Shown piece after piece: positions 47,620 to 60,455 of a stretch of 64,000 bases of DNA (position 1 is its first letter; the number at the start of each line of letters is the position of its first letter). A program made the position numbers and the translations under genes. Source of the DNA: Trichuris trichiura. Its lineage: Eukaryota > Nematoda > Enoplea > Trichinellida > Trichuridae. The DNA is taken from NCBI GenBank assembly GCA_037903355.1, contig JBAJFE010000018.1:806001-870000 (forward strand). The letters are read 5' to 3'. A model generated the notes under the pieces. It was given only the letters and a program-made list of their open reading frames with translations. It was not told the DNA's origin and ran no database searches.

Positions 47620-50150
47620 TCCACAAAAGCACTCTTTTTGTGGAAGGTTCGTGAAGACATGAAGCAATTTCCTAAGTACGGAAAAAGTGGAGCGCACAAG
47701 GCAATTTCAGCAATGAATAACTCCACGGTCAACTAACGGTCTGTACAGACTGATCATGTCAGGGCAATTAACAGAAACAACGATCCTCGCGATAGCACTT
47801 CAGCTTTCTTAACGTTTAAAGTTCCGCAAGTTTTTTTCATGGGCACGATTCGTAGTTCTGATCACAAAAAGCACGCATTTCACGAATTGCTTCGCTCGTC
47901 AGACTAATGCAACGAGATGACCGTTCAACATGGAATAGTATTCACTCCCAAAACATTGACCACGTCAACAAGTCTAAAACTTCCGTGCCAAAGCTGATTG
48001 TAGTATTATTCGCAGAACTCAAAAGCGCAGACTTCAGTAATTCTAGGTACGTCGAATTACGATTCTTCTCCACTTAGCACTACCTCTCCGTCTTATCGTC
48101 AGGTTTCGTGCATATATCCCAGACGAATCAAAAGTAGATGCACAAGTAAGAGCGAAATGTTATGAACACAATCCTTTGCGAGAGAAGATTGACCATGATG
48201 AAGAATTCCATGCATCATTTACCCTTAGCGGTAATTGCAAACAGTGCTCGGAACAATGCACCTCTTTCCTCCACAGTTGTCTAATTGATTCCCGTTGTGT
48301 CATAGATACATGGCTGTAACACGTTTGGGCGTCGTTGAAGTATCTTATAAGCTGCGAACGATGACGAGTGCCAGAAAGTTGCATTTGTGAATGCTTTACT
48401 GGTGTGGAAGCACTGATGTGCTGAAATAATCAAAAAATATACAATGCAAGAGTCAATAGTGCATATATACCACGAAGAAATTACTTCCTTCCAGGCTTTT
48501 CAGACTACTCAGACTGCCATTTTTAAGTGAAGACGCCATTCAGACTCCTCTTCCCTACCTGCAAAGCAAGCAGTTTCGTCGAAGCTCTTTCAGACATTGC
48601 GTTATCCAACCACTTCAAAGTCCACTGACATTTGAATATTAGTTTGCGGTCATTGGTAAAGCGATGAATACATCAACAGAAGAAACGGAACTTCAATATC
48701 CTTGGCAGGAAGAACAAATTGCGCTTTCAGTTTCGACAAGAAATTCAATGCCAAGGATGACCGCGCGCATATGAGACAAAGAATTCCAAAGCGCTTCTAC
48801 GTTCGTGCAAAAATGGCTTTGCGAAAGCGAAACAATTGCAAACCAGCTGCCATTCTTAATCATAGTGATCCAAGATGGTCAAAAGAAAGCGTATGTTGTC
48901 GTAGAAAACTTTGCACATCCAACATAACAGTCAGTTGGCCTTGGATCAAAAATTGAGCGACGCGTGGAAACGCGGTGAAATAGCCAAACCAATGCACAGC
49001 AATCACATTTTTGCCTCTAACTCAAGTCACTGTTCGAAGAGCAGAAAACCTCACTGAACAGAGTGAACGCAAGATAAACGCTTGAATTTGGGCCAGCTCG
49101 GGAACGGGCACTTTAAATGTCAGTAACACGTTTCCACCTCAGCAGATCAGAAACATCCGACCTACTGATCTTCAAACGAGCTTCAGTTTTGATGAAAGCA
49201 GAACAGCCTTACAGCCATCTTTTGCGCTAATGTCCAACGCTGATTACCATCAAATAATTTCACGATGAATAAACCGCACTTCAACCACTGCAGTTAACAA
49301 AATCCAAATTATTTTGGCAATTCAAGATAAAGCTTTCACTGGCAACGCAAGGCCAGCAGGTATAAATTTACAGATTGTATCATTTTGCTTTCCGAGCGTT
49401 GATCCAAAGGAAAAATCCATGCAGGAAGGACTACCCCTGCCCAACCAAACTACTGTCAGAACTAGTTGACCAGTAGCCGAATATTTCAAAACGTATGCTG
49501 AGACGAATCGTAGGTGCAAGCAACACTTGTAATGAAGTTACCCATTGAAGTGCAGTTGGGTAACATCGAACGATCTTCTTGTGCGCACGTGAAGTAGCGC
49601 TGAATATTTGGCAACGTAAGGGCCGCTACCTTTGGAGACCGCTACAGACCATAGACAGTCCCATAGTGAACTAACCGTGACCACACCGTAAACAAATGCT
49701 TCCTGCGATAACAAAGCAAATGGAAACTACTAGCCAGGGGACATTTTCATAGACTTACTGGCGACGAGGGCAACTTTGTTCAAGCCCTTATGATGAGTGG
49801 ACATGTAAAAGCATATCTACTTCACATATCTGTATACGCAACTTCTGTTTCTCTAGTGAGCAAAGTTTGACAGTTTTCCTTCTCGTCCACAAGTTGTTCT
49901 TCCAAGAACGTTATCGGTGCACGAAGTTGCCGCTCTCGCAAAGAGTGTCCCAATGAAGCACAAGTGTTGGACTCAGAACGCCAAATGCCACCAAGATAAA
50001 GTTCACTGGAAACCGTTGGTTACATGGGATACTTCAACGCAAAAGCTTTTACTGCTTACGCAAACTTCGAAGTGGCGGCTTTCCAGCTTGTCGTACATCC
50101 ATTGTTGATAGTCTCGCGCGGAATCTCACACGCAATCCCAAATCATTGCA
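47620..50150 (-). repeat. Inverted copies of repeat family R2
   Basis: Blocks here match the 43-45 kb cluster as reverse complements: 47630-47840 with 43480-43740; 48780-48930 with 45060-45210; 49320-49790 with 44140-44600; and 49920-50140 with 43780-43960. The order of blocks shows that tandem units were inverted as a group and not one by one. The minus-strand frame at 49322-49519 aligns with the plus-strand frame at 44373-44594 (TAVIWLGSGSLSC against LTVVWLGRGSPSC). Confidence 0.75.
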
Positions 50151-52650
50151 AATTCATATGAAAACAAGCGCTGTTACATGATGCTGCAAACGATGAACGA
50201 TAACAGGAACGCATGGACATTAGTCGTGTGTTCAAACATCGGCCAAGTTGAAATACAAATTTCCGGTGCACACTGCCCTCCGCACACTAATAGAAACACA
50301 TGATTCTTCGCCGTATGCTCCATAACTGCGGCAAACTAAACAATAGTTGAGCATTATTGTAAAGGTGCATCAGGAAGACTTCCACGATGTGCTACACAGA
50401 GCAAAAGCACAAACGACGAACAGACACCATCAAAACACAAGAGGGTCGACAAGTGCTATTTCCACTTCTGCTATTTAGCTTCTGTCACACCATCGTTCCC
50501 TCTGCAGTATTTTAACCATTTCGTTAAGTCGACTTTGAGAGAGTTGAGATACAGTAACAAGGATGATCAACTTCTTGCGATGATTGGAAAAACACAAATT
50601 TCACAAAATTCCGTTTTTCCTCAACAACACAAAACGGGTCTCTTCTGCACTTCAAGCAACTTTCGCAGTGGAACAGACGGACCTGCTCAAGTGGTGGCGT
50701 TTCAAGAAAGGCTGCAGTTACATCTCTGATAGACATTGACGTAGACAGTTTGATACACCTGCGAACTTCGCAACTCGCCAAACCATTGTTCCCATGGAGA
50801 GTGAATGAAAACCTCCAATAGTACCGCACATGTTCAACACCACGCAGCATACTCTACGATGTCAACAAACAGTAAATAGAAGCGACGTTAAGAGGCACTG
50901 CGGTCGACAAAGCTTCAGAGCGGAAAGGTTCATCGGTGATATAGAGCTAACAAACACTAATTCCATTCCGCATAGCGTACCTCTTGAAAACTTATAGGGG
51001 ACATGTTTGTTGACTTCAAAAAAGAAACAAAGCTTTCGGCACGCGACTCCTCTCATTTGACTGCGATGTTCAACACTAACGATGGGACCAGTTGCGCCCC
51101 GGAACCTTCCTGCTTTCTCAAGCTCAATAAAAACGACTCGTTCCATTTCGAATTAGAAATGGTGTTACTGTAGAAGAGCTGTCTTGTGAATCTGCTTTTT
51201 CGTCGGCCAAAATAGGAGCCCATCAAAATCAGTAAACAGAAGCAACGGTTGTTAAGGAAACTGTCAGCTCAAAATAAAGCATTTCGCAAAGAACTGTCAT
51301 GCGCTCTCTGCGTCTACGGATTACTATTAAATTGAAAAATAGCTTTTCCCGTAAGGTTTTATCCCAGCAGCTAAACGCGAACCGCTACATCGCTAAATTC
51401 ATTTCAGGTGAATTTCAGCATACGTTGACCTCACAGCACTTTTCAGACCAACAGCACAAACCAGCTTAATTGGTTAAAACAACTAGTGGCAACAAAGCAG
51501 CCATTTCTATTGCAGTTAGACAAAACGCGCATGCGAGTTTTTTCCACGTTGACTGCATCTGTCCAACAGGAAACTTACTACAACAACTCGGAAATAACTT
51601 GGCCTGTGAATCAGTCTACTGTATTCATTCTTCTTGTTCCGTTACTGCAGGGATGTGTAGAAGGGTTATCGCCTAGGTCTGAACACACGTGTGTACTGCC
51701 TATGTATGGGTCGTATAAAGTTCAGGCCCAGGCCTAGTGCTGCATTCAAGCAAGTAGAGCTGGTAAGTTCAATGTTATTAGCATTTGCCGCTCGCGCAGT
51801 TAGTCGCATTGTTTAAGCATGGAACAATTTTTACGATGTTACACAGTTGAATGCCTTAAAAATGCCTTCATAGTGCAGTGAAAATGTAACAATGATAATC
51901 TCTGTTGACGCTAAGTCAGCTTCCAAGTCGATCAAGGGTGGTTCGCTGATGCGGTAGTGACAATGACGGTTCAGCCGTTTAACTCACCGTTTCTCCAATT
52001 CCCATGATTTTTTGCAATAGAACTTTCGTTAGAACGCTTCATAATTTTTGTTTCAAAACTAACGGGTTACTGTTTGACCTGAAAGCTTCGCGGTAAAAAT
52101 TATTAGGCATTGCAATGGGACTTCTATCGTAACGAACGCCACATACTTGGCATGATTGATTCCCAGGAGCTGATAAAAATTAGTTCACTGCTTTCCCCCA
52201 CTCTGCATTTGTTAGGGTTGTAGCTCCTTGTTGTCATTCACGGTAAACGTTCAAGCGGGAGTTAAGTTTTTGAATTGCGGTTACTTATTTATTAATCATA
52301 AACGTTAGCTGAATACACTGTTTTATTCAACCGTGTTCGTTCTCAGTAACTATGCCAAGAAAGATTCAAGTTTCCGAAAGATTTAGCCATATTGCTGGCT
52401 ATCAGGATGAAATGAAACGTTCTGTCAATCAGTCAATGTCAGATAGCAACTTGTTGATTACGAAAAGATCACACTGCATAGGATGCTTTTAACTGGAAAA
52501 GAGTATCAGTGAAAATGCCATGTAAAGGCCTCTAGGGTGCATTAGAAAGGAAGCGCTCAGCGGATTTCAATGTGCATCAGAGTGCGTGCATTTGCAGGTA
52601 GAGATGAATCTCTTTTGAGTGAATGCTTAGGTTTCTGGTGCGATAGAATT
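50151..52650. other. Repeat-rich DNA without a supported gene
   Basis: Short frames occur on both strands (up to 108 codons, 50524-50850 minus) with no recognised domain. Some segments probably belong to the R2 family, but the similarity is too weak to place by eye. Confidence 0.4.
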
Positions 52651-52652
52651 TG

Positions 52653-52735
52653 CTATTGTGTTTCAAGTGCTATCTTTTCTATCTTGCTTATAGTGCTATC
52701 TTTCTATCTATTGTACTTATAGTGCTATATTATGG
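52653..52735 (+). repeat. Short tandem repeat, AGTGCTAT(C/A)TT unit
   Basis: About three imperfect copies of a ~30 bp unit built on AGTGCTATCTTTCTATCT and TTATAGTGCTAT. It directly precedes the 60 bp minisatellite. Confidence 0.7.
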
Positions 52736-52740
52736 TGCTC

Positions 52741-52945
52741 TTTTTTCTTCCAGAGCAATTCCAGAGATCAATGCCGGAACAAAATTGCAACCGGGAAATT
52801 GAGATCACCTGCTCGGTGGTCTCATTTTTCCTGCCAGAACAAAATTGCAACCTGGAAATGAAGATCACCTGCTCGATGGTCTGGTTTTTTCTACCTGAGC
52901 AGTATTCTAACCTGGAAATAGAGATTGTCTGCTCACTTGTTCACC
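52741..52945 (+). repeat. 60 bp minisatellite, about three copies, open in frame
   Basis: Units begin near 52741, 52830 and 52890. Each contains CAACC(T/G)GGAAATNGAGAT and a CTGCTC block. Because 60 is a multiple of three, one frame stays open across the copies and reads FFLPEQNCNLEMKITCSMVW-like repeats. No flanking exon supports translation. Confidence 0.75.
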
Positions 52946-55900
52946 TGAAGAGTGCAGCACGCTAACACTGTGCAGTAGGTGAACTTTAGTCACGATAGTC
53001 CAGTTGTCAACATTGTGATCATTACTGCACACATTGATCGTGAGCACTTTTGTGAACTCTCGACTTCGTTATTTCGCTTTATGGAAGCAGCCCATTACTC
53101 CGCTAATTGTTTCCCCAAAAATTAATCAAACCGTATACATCATTCTCAAATGCTGTGTATGTTAATGCGGTCAACTGTTTGTTAGAATAAAGTTATTTTG
53201 ACAGCAACGCTATGAAGTTTTGCGTTCGTAATGTGACAAAGCCTCGGAGGCTCCTTCCATAGTAGTGACTGAACTTAGTCTTTTACTCTGAAAAACGCCA
53301 TGCGCGCATGTATTAAACTATTTTTTGTGAAGTTGTCGCTAAACTGTCGCTCGCAGTACATCGTAGCTGCTGGAATAAAAGGAACCACGTTGCCACCAGT
53401 ATCCTCATGTGCTCATTTTGGTCTTTGTGACAATAATCGATGAATCAATGTTGCGACAAAACAAGAAAGTTTTAAATGTGCTCTTGATAACATCCTAACA
53501 CTAAGCTGCTCTACATAAAGTAGACATGCTAAACAGAAAAGCTCGAACCATGAATACTTACTATTATTAACATTTGTATTCTTCAGCCAGTTTTGCAGAT
53601 TGCTAACTTTGCATAGCCACGACTGTAACTGCTCTTCTCGAACGCTTCTAAACAAATGCAGTTGAACCGCCGTAAGCTGGCCACCCAACAGACTGAGGAA
53701 GAATGATCAACATAGGAGGCGGTCAACATATGGGAACTGTGGGTATAAGTGGCTCGCAAACATACTGCAGCTGAACCACCGTAAGTTATCCATTCAACAG
53801 ACTGGTCAATTACAGAGAGAAAACTAGCATTGCGTCCATATACCTCGTCACGACTAAAGCGATTGTCCTTGCGCTTATTAACATGCGGACAAACCAACTG
53901 GCCAAAATTCGGTCAACTTAGGAGGTACAACTGTATTATCTTTATCATGGGGTGAGGTTGCAGATGGACAATGTATGGAACAAAGCGGCCAGGATAAAAG
54001 CTTGCTAGCATGGGATTCGTTTCGTAACCACGTAACAGAGTAGATGAACTCTTCTTTGAAAATATGACATGTAATATGTGCAAGGTTTACGTCAATCTTG
54101 CGCCCACCGGATTTGTGCTTGAACAGTCCATTTAATGATCATATACGTGAAGAATAAATGCAGTGGATATAAAATGGTCTGAAGCACTACGCAACCCGCA
54201 GGCTTATACAAGCACCACCGCTTGAAGTGCTTTTCGAGTTCGTTATGCGGGCGTGGAGCAAACTGAAAGTAGTCGCAGCGTTGAAATAATTTGAAAAATG
54301 TTACTTCTGTAACGGTTGAGAAGATAAGGAAGATATCGGCCCCTTAGGCAGTGATAAGTATAGCTGAGGCGGTCGAATAGCTTAATAAAAATGAAGAAGC
54401 CACTGGAATAGTCCACTCACGCGTATGATCTTTAAATGAGTTATTCAGTGAACTTTCATAAGGTGCAATTTTGCCGAAAATGCTCAAGTTCCTATTATCG
54501 CTGCTGTCCTTTAAGTAACGAAGAAAAACAAGATGACTTTGACTTCCAATCAGTAGCAACTGCCTGCCGCCTTCCCTAATGTTATCAGTTCATAACCTTT
54601 TGCCAATTTCGTCCACATAATTTAGCTTAGCTTGGGAAGTTAGCTTGGCTTTGTGCCAATCCAGCGGGTGGTACTTTTTACTACGATCGTTGTATAGAAA
54701 AACTTTTCTTACAGAAAATTTTTTTTATGTGCTCCTCTAATTACCGCGTAGCACCCTTGTGCAACCCTGATCGATTCGTCTCGCAAACCTTAAATGGAAG
54801 AAAAGCACGTTTATATTCAGGAAATAAAATGCAATCAAAGCTTATTCTAAACAGCCCATTTGTATACTGTAAACAATGCGCAGTGAGTAATAATGTGATT
54901 CAAAACAGAAGGAAGTCATATTGCCAAGTTCTTTAACTTTGAGATAGCCCTCATATCAGCGGCTCCAGAAGGTCGAGGTTGTCTCTTCTGTCTCTCCTTT
55001 CTAAGCGATTGGGAAACTTCTTTTCTCTGTATGCTTTCACTTCATGATTCCGAAGGACCACGCGAGTTTCTCACCTTCCGTGCATAGGCTTTATTCAACA
55101 GTACGTCTGATTCACGTTTACAAACGTTTTTAGTCAGTTACGTACATTGAAGCACCGTTTTGTTATTGCTTCGTAAATTACTGAGGGAAGTATTCTTGAA
55201 CACATGTAATTTTTTTAAAACCAAAGTAGGCACCACCAAGATTGGTGAACAACCATTTTTAACATTTTCTGTAAGTTGAGAGAAGGTCAAGTCTTACAGA
55301 TTCACAGAGAAAGAATATGCTACAGATGCAAACGTTTTAAAGTGCACACTTGTTCTTCTAGAGCATACAAGGATTGCGTTTGCCAGGATTTGTTTAGCAT
55401 CAAATTCTTCCAATATTTCTTTCTTGTTATATACCGCCTTTCTCTTTGTTAAAGCTTTTCTCAGGCTACTTTTGAAAAAGTAACTACTGCGAAATTACCG
55501 ATATTAAAAGTTCCAGAGAAGTGAGATGAACGTTTTCGTTTGACGCGCTATTTCTCAAGTTGATTCACTTTGCTTTATAGAACATTAGTACACCGAAAAA
55601 CTTTCCGTGGGTACAGTATGAGCTTAACCTGCAAATCAGATAACTGTATGCTTATTTCCCGCTTAACCAGAACTTGTATATCTGTCTCTCGCTTGCTCTC
55701 TCTTTGTCCTCGTCTGTGACTTATTAGAACTTTTCATGTGTGCGTAGCCTGATTACGGGTTGCGTAAAGAGCGGTTCTAAGGTCACAGGGTGAACAGAAG
55801 GGCCCATGTCGGGTAAGTTGTTTTATCCACTTGAACTAATAACCTTTTATGAAATTACTCAACAACGAGTTCTCATTAGTCGACTTTGTATGCCTCGTTG

Positions 55901-57000
55901 GCATCTTATTCTTTGTCATTACCCTAATCCTGAGCCAATGCTTTATAGAAGATTTCCTGTATTCTCCAGCAGTAGAACCCTACTTCGTTTTAGAGAAGAA
56001 AGCGTTGTCCCTCATGCACCCACAACTCATGCTGTAACTTTACCCGCCATCCTGTTCACCTAAGCCTGAAGTAAAGTATGGGCTTTATTTTTAAGGTGAC
56101 CTTGTCTGAAGATTGCACTTCTTTAGTGGCAGCAACTAGGTTTCATAATGTTAGTTGCGCTTCTCTTGTTGCTTCGGTCAGTAGAAAGTAAAAGTAAGAA
56201 CTGCTTTTAGCGTGCATCGTTGAATAAACTGAGAATAAAAGACTGGCCTTGTCCCATCCTCGCTGTTAAGGGCTGCTTTTGTTATTACGGTGGCGACGGT
56301 GCAAGGTTGGTCTGGAAAGCTCCGCTTTTTAACTGCTGCACGACTATAAGCGTTTTCGTGTTTACTTCGCATAGGTTCGGTCTCTGATAAACGTAGGGCG
56401 TTGCAACGGACCTTCTTGGCGAAACAGAACCTGCATTTTTTACATGTTACAGTACGATTAGCGTTGACGTAGCAATCAAGGTGCAGGGTTACTTGTAGTG
56501 AAGTTCGTCCATTTCCCTTTCCTCCCATCAAGTCTGTTAATGCTATTTGGCTTAACAGGTGTGAGGTTTTCTGCCAACCTCCTTTAGCCGCCCAACTGCG
56601 TGATTCATCAAACGGATGCTAATAATAATAATATTGTTACTATTAATATTACTATTAGCAGCTTTTCTTTCTCTCCTTTTGGTGCGGAGGTACCCCTTCC
56701 CAGCATAATGCTTAATGTTCAAAGTTTTGAACATGAAGTTGTAAAGTTTTGAACTTGAAGCGGTGTCCTGAGAAACCATTCCTTCACCGCACGAAGGAAA
56801 GGGTAAAGTTTATCCAATACCCATTGGGAAGGAGAACTGAAAATTAATAATTTATTCTTTCCGCTTTTCATGTAAAGTACTTGTTGTTATTCGCTCATTT
56901 CAAAATGATGTTTTGCAGCAATCATGCACTGTGGCCTCCGGATCAAATCAAAGCAATTGCCGATCCGTCGTCTGCATCCGTATAGTGGGATTTGTCGTTG
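52946..57000. other. Gene-poor DNA
   Basis: No gene is supported in these ~4 kb. Frames of 60-117 codons occur on both strands without recognisable domains. Small repeats seen: a ~40 bp direct duplication (53668-53705 and 53770-53808), an ATT/ATA microsatellite at 56622-56660, and a ~22 bp direct repeat, AAAGTTTTGAAC, near 56720-56760. Confidence 0.5.
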
Positions 57001-57411
57001 ATTTGAACGTTGAAGATATGGAACAAGACGATATGAAATTGGGCCCGGTGGAGTGCATTCAAGCTGGGTGAACGCCAGCCGTGGCCCGACCAAAACGCCG
57101 GAGTTTTGGTCGTGAGCAAACTCGCGCTAATGCCTGTTTTTAAAACGGACTCGTTGGCTATAGAAAAAGCCCTGGTGAGCCCGGCCATACAGGGCTCCTA
57201 AACCAGGGCAATATGTGCTTTGCCAACGCAGTCCTACAGGCATTAGCGAACACCTGGCAAATGAAGCTATATTTTGCGAAGAATTATTATCCGAAGATAT
57301 GAACAAAAAGGAAGTTAACAGCCGGCAGGACAAGTTAATACTCACAGTTTCTTCCTTCGTGAAGGAAATGTGAGCCGGAAGGAAGACGGCGGATGCGTAT
57401 GAAATAGTGGA
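57001..57411 (+). pseudogene. Ubiquitin-specific protease Cys-box fragment, copy 1
   Basis: The plus strand encodes GLLNQGNMCFANAVLQALAN around 57190-57250. This is the Cys box of the USP/UBP deubiquitinase family, which holds the nucleophilic cysteine. Upstream lies a GPVECIQAG segment and downstream a KEMWAGRK-like remnant of the next family block, but stops and register changes separate them. No His box is seen. It is a broken fragment, duplicated in tandem with the next copy. Confidence 0.75.
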
Positions 57412-57825
57412 AAAATTGGATATGGAAGATAACGATATAGAATTCGGCCCAGTGGTGTGCATTCAAGCTGGGTGAGTGTCAGCCTGGGCCGTACCAAAAG
57501 AGCGCGGTTGTTTTGGTCCAAAATACGATATGTTTCTGCTCGTGAAATGGAGGCGTTGGCAGCAGAAAAAGCCCTCGGTGAGCCCGGCCATACAGAGCTC
57601 CTAAACCGGGGCAATATGTGCTTTGCCAATGCAGTCCTACTGGCATTAGTAAACACCCAGCAAATGACATTGCCTTTTGAAAAAGATTATTACGTTGATG
57701 ATTTGAACGAAAAGAAAGCGGAAAGGCAACAGAAAAAGCTAATATTCGCATTTCTTCCTTCCTGAAGGAGATGTGGACCGGAAGGAAGACTTCGAATACA
57801 AGCGAAATAGTGAAGAAATCGGTCT
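57412..57825 (+). pseudogene. Ubiquitin-specific protease Cys-box fragment, copy 2
   Basis: This direct duplicate of the preceding segment is offset by about 411 bp. The frame at 57457-57765 is open for 102 codons and reads ELLNRGNMCFANAVLLALVN, so the catalytic cysteine is kept. It then shifts register before the KEMWTGRKTS segment (about 57765-57800). The first Cys-box residues have diverged (GL to EL; LQ to LL), as expected for a pseudogene. Confidence 0.75.
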
Positions 57826-57829
57826 AACG

Positions 57830-58309
57830 AAGATGTATAGAAGATTATTCGAAACTTTCCAATCATCACTGGTTCCATCTTTATTAACAAGACGAATGTT
57901 CTTCCGTTCCTTTGCTGTGGAAAACTGCGACCCTTTATGAAGCGTACCTTCTTTGAATAAAATGGTAAACTTCTCAGGCGCTATTAGTTGCGAGTAATTC
58001 TTTAACGAATCGATCACGGCATATTTTTTAACCCGATAAAGTGGAGTCGATTCGTCGAGCAAATTGAGATGGTCAGCATAGGGAGGCTATGGATATAAGC
58101 AGCTCGGCTGAATAGATTAGCATCTGTATGCGTTTTATTCTGTTGCACAGCATCTATTGGAAATCTTTTAAATAGTGAGGTGCATATGAATAACGTCATT
58201 GTAAAATCATGCGTAAGCTTTTTGGAGTTACAATGCTTGCTGGAAAAGGTGTCAATTCTAGTCTGGTGCTTCTTCCTACTACAAACATAAGCGGTAAGGG
58301 CAGTCTCGG
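57830..58309. other. Unassigned; minus-strand frame at 57840-58062
   Basis: A minus-strand frame reads smoothly through about 75 codons (STPLYRVKKYAVIDSLKNYS...) before running into the USP-like duplication. Its composition looks coding-like but I do not recognise it. It could be a remnant of a neighbouring gene or transposon. Confidence 0.35.
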
Positions 58310-58930
58310 CGTTAGCTTCGGCGACCAAAGTATTATAAGCCCAGTATTATAAGACGACTAAAGCAACGTCTTGATTTTGTTTAGCGCGCACGCAGTTACA
58401 GTGATCATCACGGAACCATTGGTTTCCTTGGAAGTACGCCGATGCATTGGACGGCGTCATAGGTGCGCATCGTGCAGGTAATTCCACGATTGGAAAATGA
58501 CGTCCGACACTGATTGAGTTCCGCATTCGGCAGTCGCACAAAGTGCACGACAATGAAATCTTCGTAAAAATGAACCAGCATTTCGTTCAGATTACAAATG
58601 CCATCTCACTTGAAATATAAACTTCAGACGTGCAAGAGTCTGTCCGCATTGACCATGCAGAACATAAGCCTAACATTGCTCAGCAGAGCACAGGCATATT
58701 TATACGAAACGTATTTGGTGAACATTTAACATTTAAAATATTCTTGACAAATATCTCGCAGCGCTTTTGCTTACAGAGACCGTGTAAAAGTTCAGCAGCC
58801 ACTTACTTTTCCTTGTTCTTGTTTAGTCAAAATTGCTCATTGCTGGAAACGACAAAATCACTGTCGTAACCGCAGCATTGTCGAAATTCTTCCACAAAGG
58901 AAGGCACAAACGAGAATTCATAGTGATATT
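58310..58930 (-). repeat. Gene-like repeat family R1, minus-orientation copy
   Basis: This is the reverse-complement partner of 40130-40735. On the minus strand it keeps EFSFVPSFVEEFRQCCGYD, ending at a TGA (58827-58829) in the same relative position as the other copy, and VHFVRLPNAELNQCRTSF near 58540. Confidence 0.8.
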
Positions 58931-59439
58931 TACAGGCAAAGCACCGCGTTAACAGATTTTAAGCATATTTTTTGGTAGTATCGATTTTCAAGTATCTGGT
59001 TTAAGCTTCTTCTTTCTGGTCGTCCTATTGAGCAAAATCATACAAGCGTCCGGGCCAAATTAGGTATGCATCCATATGAGACGGCCATTATATTCAGTGT
59101 AGTCGCTCACAATCTCTGCTATCTAAAAATGCCTTTATTAGGTGTGACATTGAGATTGGCTATCTTATTTACCTTTCCCTGCTAACAATCTTGACGATAG
59201 TTTGTTCATCCTCTTGCTATTCATTTTTTAATACTTCAATGAACCTCCTAAGTAAAAAATCATGAACAGCTATTAGTTTTTGAATCTTGTTTTGCCGTCC
59301 TTCTACTGCATTGTTTGTTCTGTGCTTCCCGCTGAGCAGTGAGGTGTAATTCTTCTATGTTTCTGGTGGAAATTTTGGACTCTCGAGACATCTACTGTTT
59401 CAGCCAGGCACTCATCCGTTGCGAAGCATTTTCCCTTCC

Positions 59440-60455
59440 CGCAGCAACATTCAGGAGCTGCAAAGATGGAAAACTGGTTTCCCGCACAGCACTTTTCATT
59501 TCCTTTTCGCTGAAGCGTCTTCGAGGTAAAACAGGCACATTTACGCTCGGCAGGAGCATATCCTTGCTCGGCTAGCCGTTGCGCAGCTAATGGACGTGTC
59601 GAGGGTGCAGGAGATGACAGCGGCGCAATTTTCAAAATGTAATTACTTGCTTTTCTTTAACCTACTGTACGCAGGTTCCAGGGAGAACATTTTTTTGGAA
59701 TCCCGGCTTCCCGCGGTTCCAAAAGGTCCAAATAAATCGCAACATTTCTTTGTGTAACTATAGATACTTAATAGTGCGTGGCCAATGTGATTGGGCTAAA
59801 TGCCGCCAGGGCATAAAGAACGGACTTTAAGAGAAGGGATTTAAGGAGACAACCCATCACTTACTGAAGCCTTCTCGAATCCAGCAGCGCCATCCGGGAG
59901 CTGCAAAGACGGAAAACGAGCATCCCGCACAGCATTTTCCATTTTGTTGTGGGTGAAGCGTCCGCGAAGTAAAACAGGCACATTTACGTTCAGCAGAAGC
60001 ATATGGCGCTGCTGGATGGGGAAAGGCTTCAATAAGCTATGGGCAGTCTCCCTAGCTCTCTTCTATTAAAGCCCGTCCTTTCTGCCCTGGGGGAAAGTAG
60101 CTGAATCACATTAGCGGCGGATTACTAAGCGTCTATAGTTATACAGAGGGAATGTCCAGTTTATGTGGATCCTTTGCAGCCGAGGGAGGCGGGAATTCCA
60201 GGACAATGCTCTTTTTAGAACTTGCGTACAGTAGGTAAAAGAAAAGCAGGTAGTTGTTTTTTCAAAATTACGCTGCGGTTATCTCCTGCGCTCTCGACAC
60301 GACCGTTGGCTACGAAACGGTTATTCAAGCGAGGGTATGCTCCTGCCGAGAGTAAATGTGCCTGTTTCACTTCGCGGACGCTTTACCCAAAACGGAATGG
60401 AAAATGGTGCGCGGGAAGCTGGTTTTCTATCCTTGCAGCTACGAAATATCGCTGC
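59440..60455. mobile_element. Nested palindromic foldback element, ~1 kb
   Basis: The left half matches the reverse complement of the right half around a centre near 59946. Matching pairs are 59640-59680 with 60218-60255 (TTAACCTACTGTACGC termini), 59745-59830 with 60060-60150, and 59880-59895 with 60003-60018. A third, forward copy of the arm (about 59870-60030, with GTAAAACAGGCACATTTACG) sits at the centre. Arms are roughly 75% alike, so it is old. There is no transposase frame, and it fits a foldback-type DNA transposon. Confidence 0.8.

Noticed and set aside
56178..56531. Minus-strand ORF with a CKKCRFCFAKK segment resembling a nuclear-receptor zinc finger
   Set aside because: The cysteine spacing does not fit a C4 receptor finger and no further motif follows.
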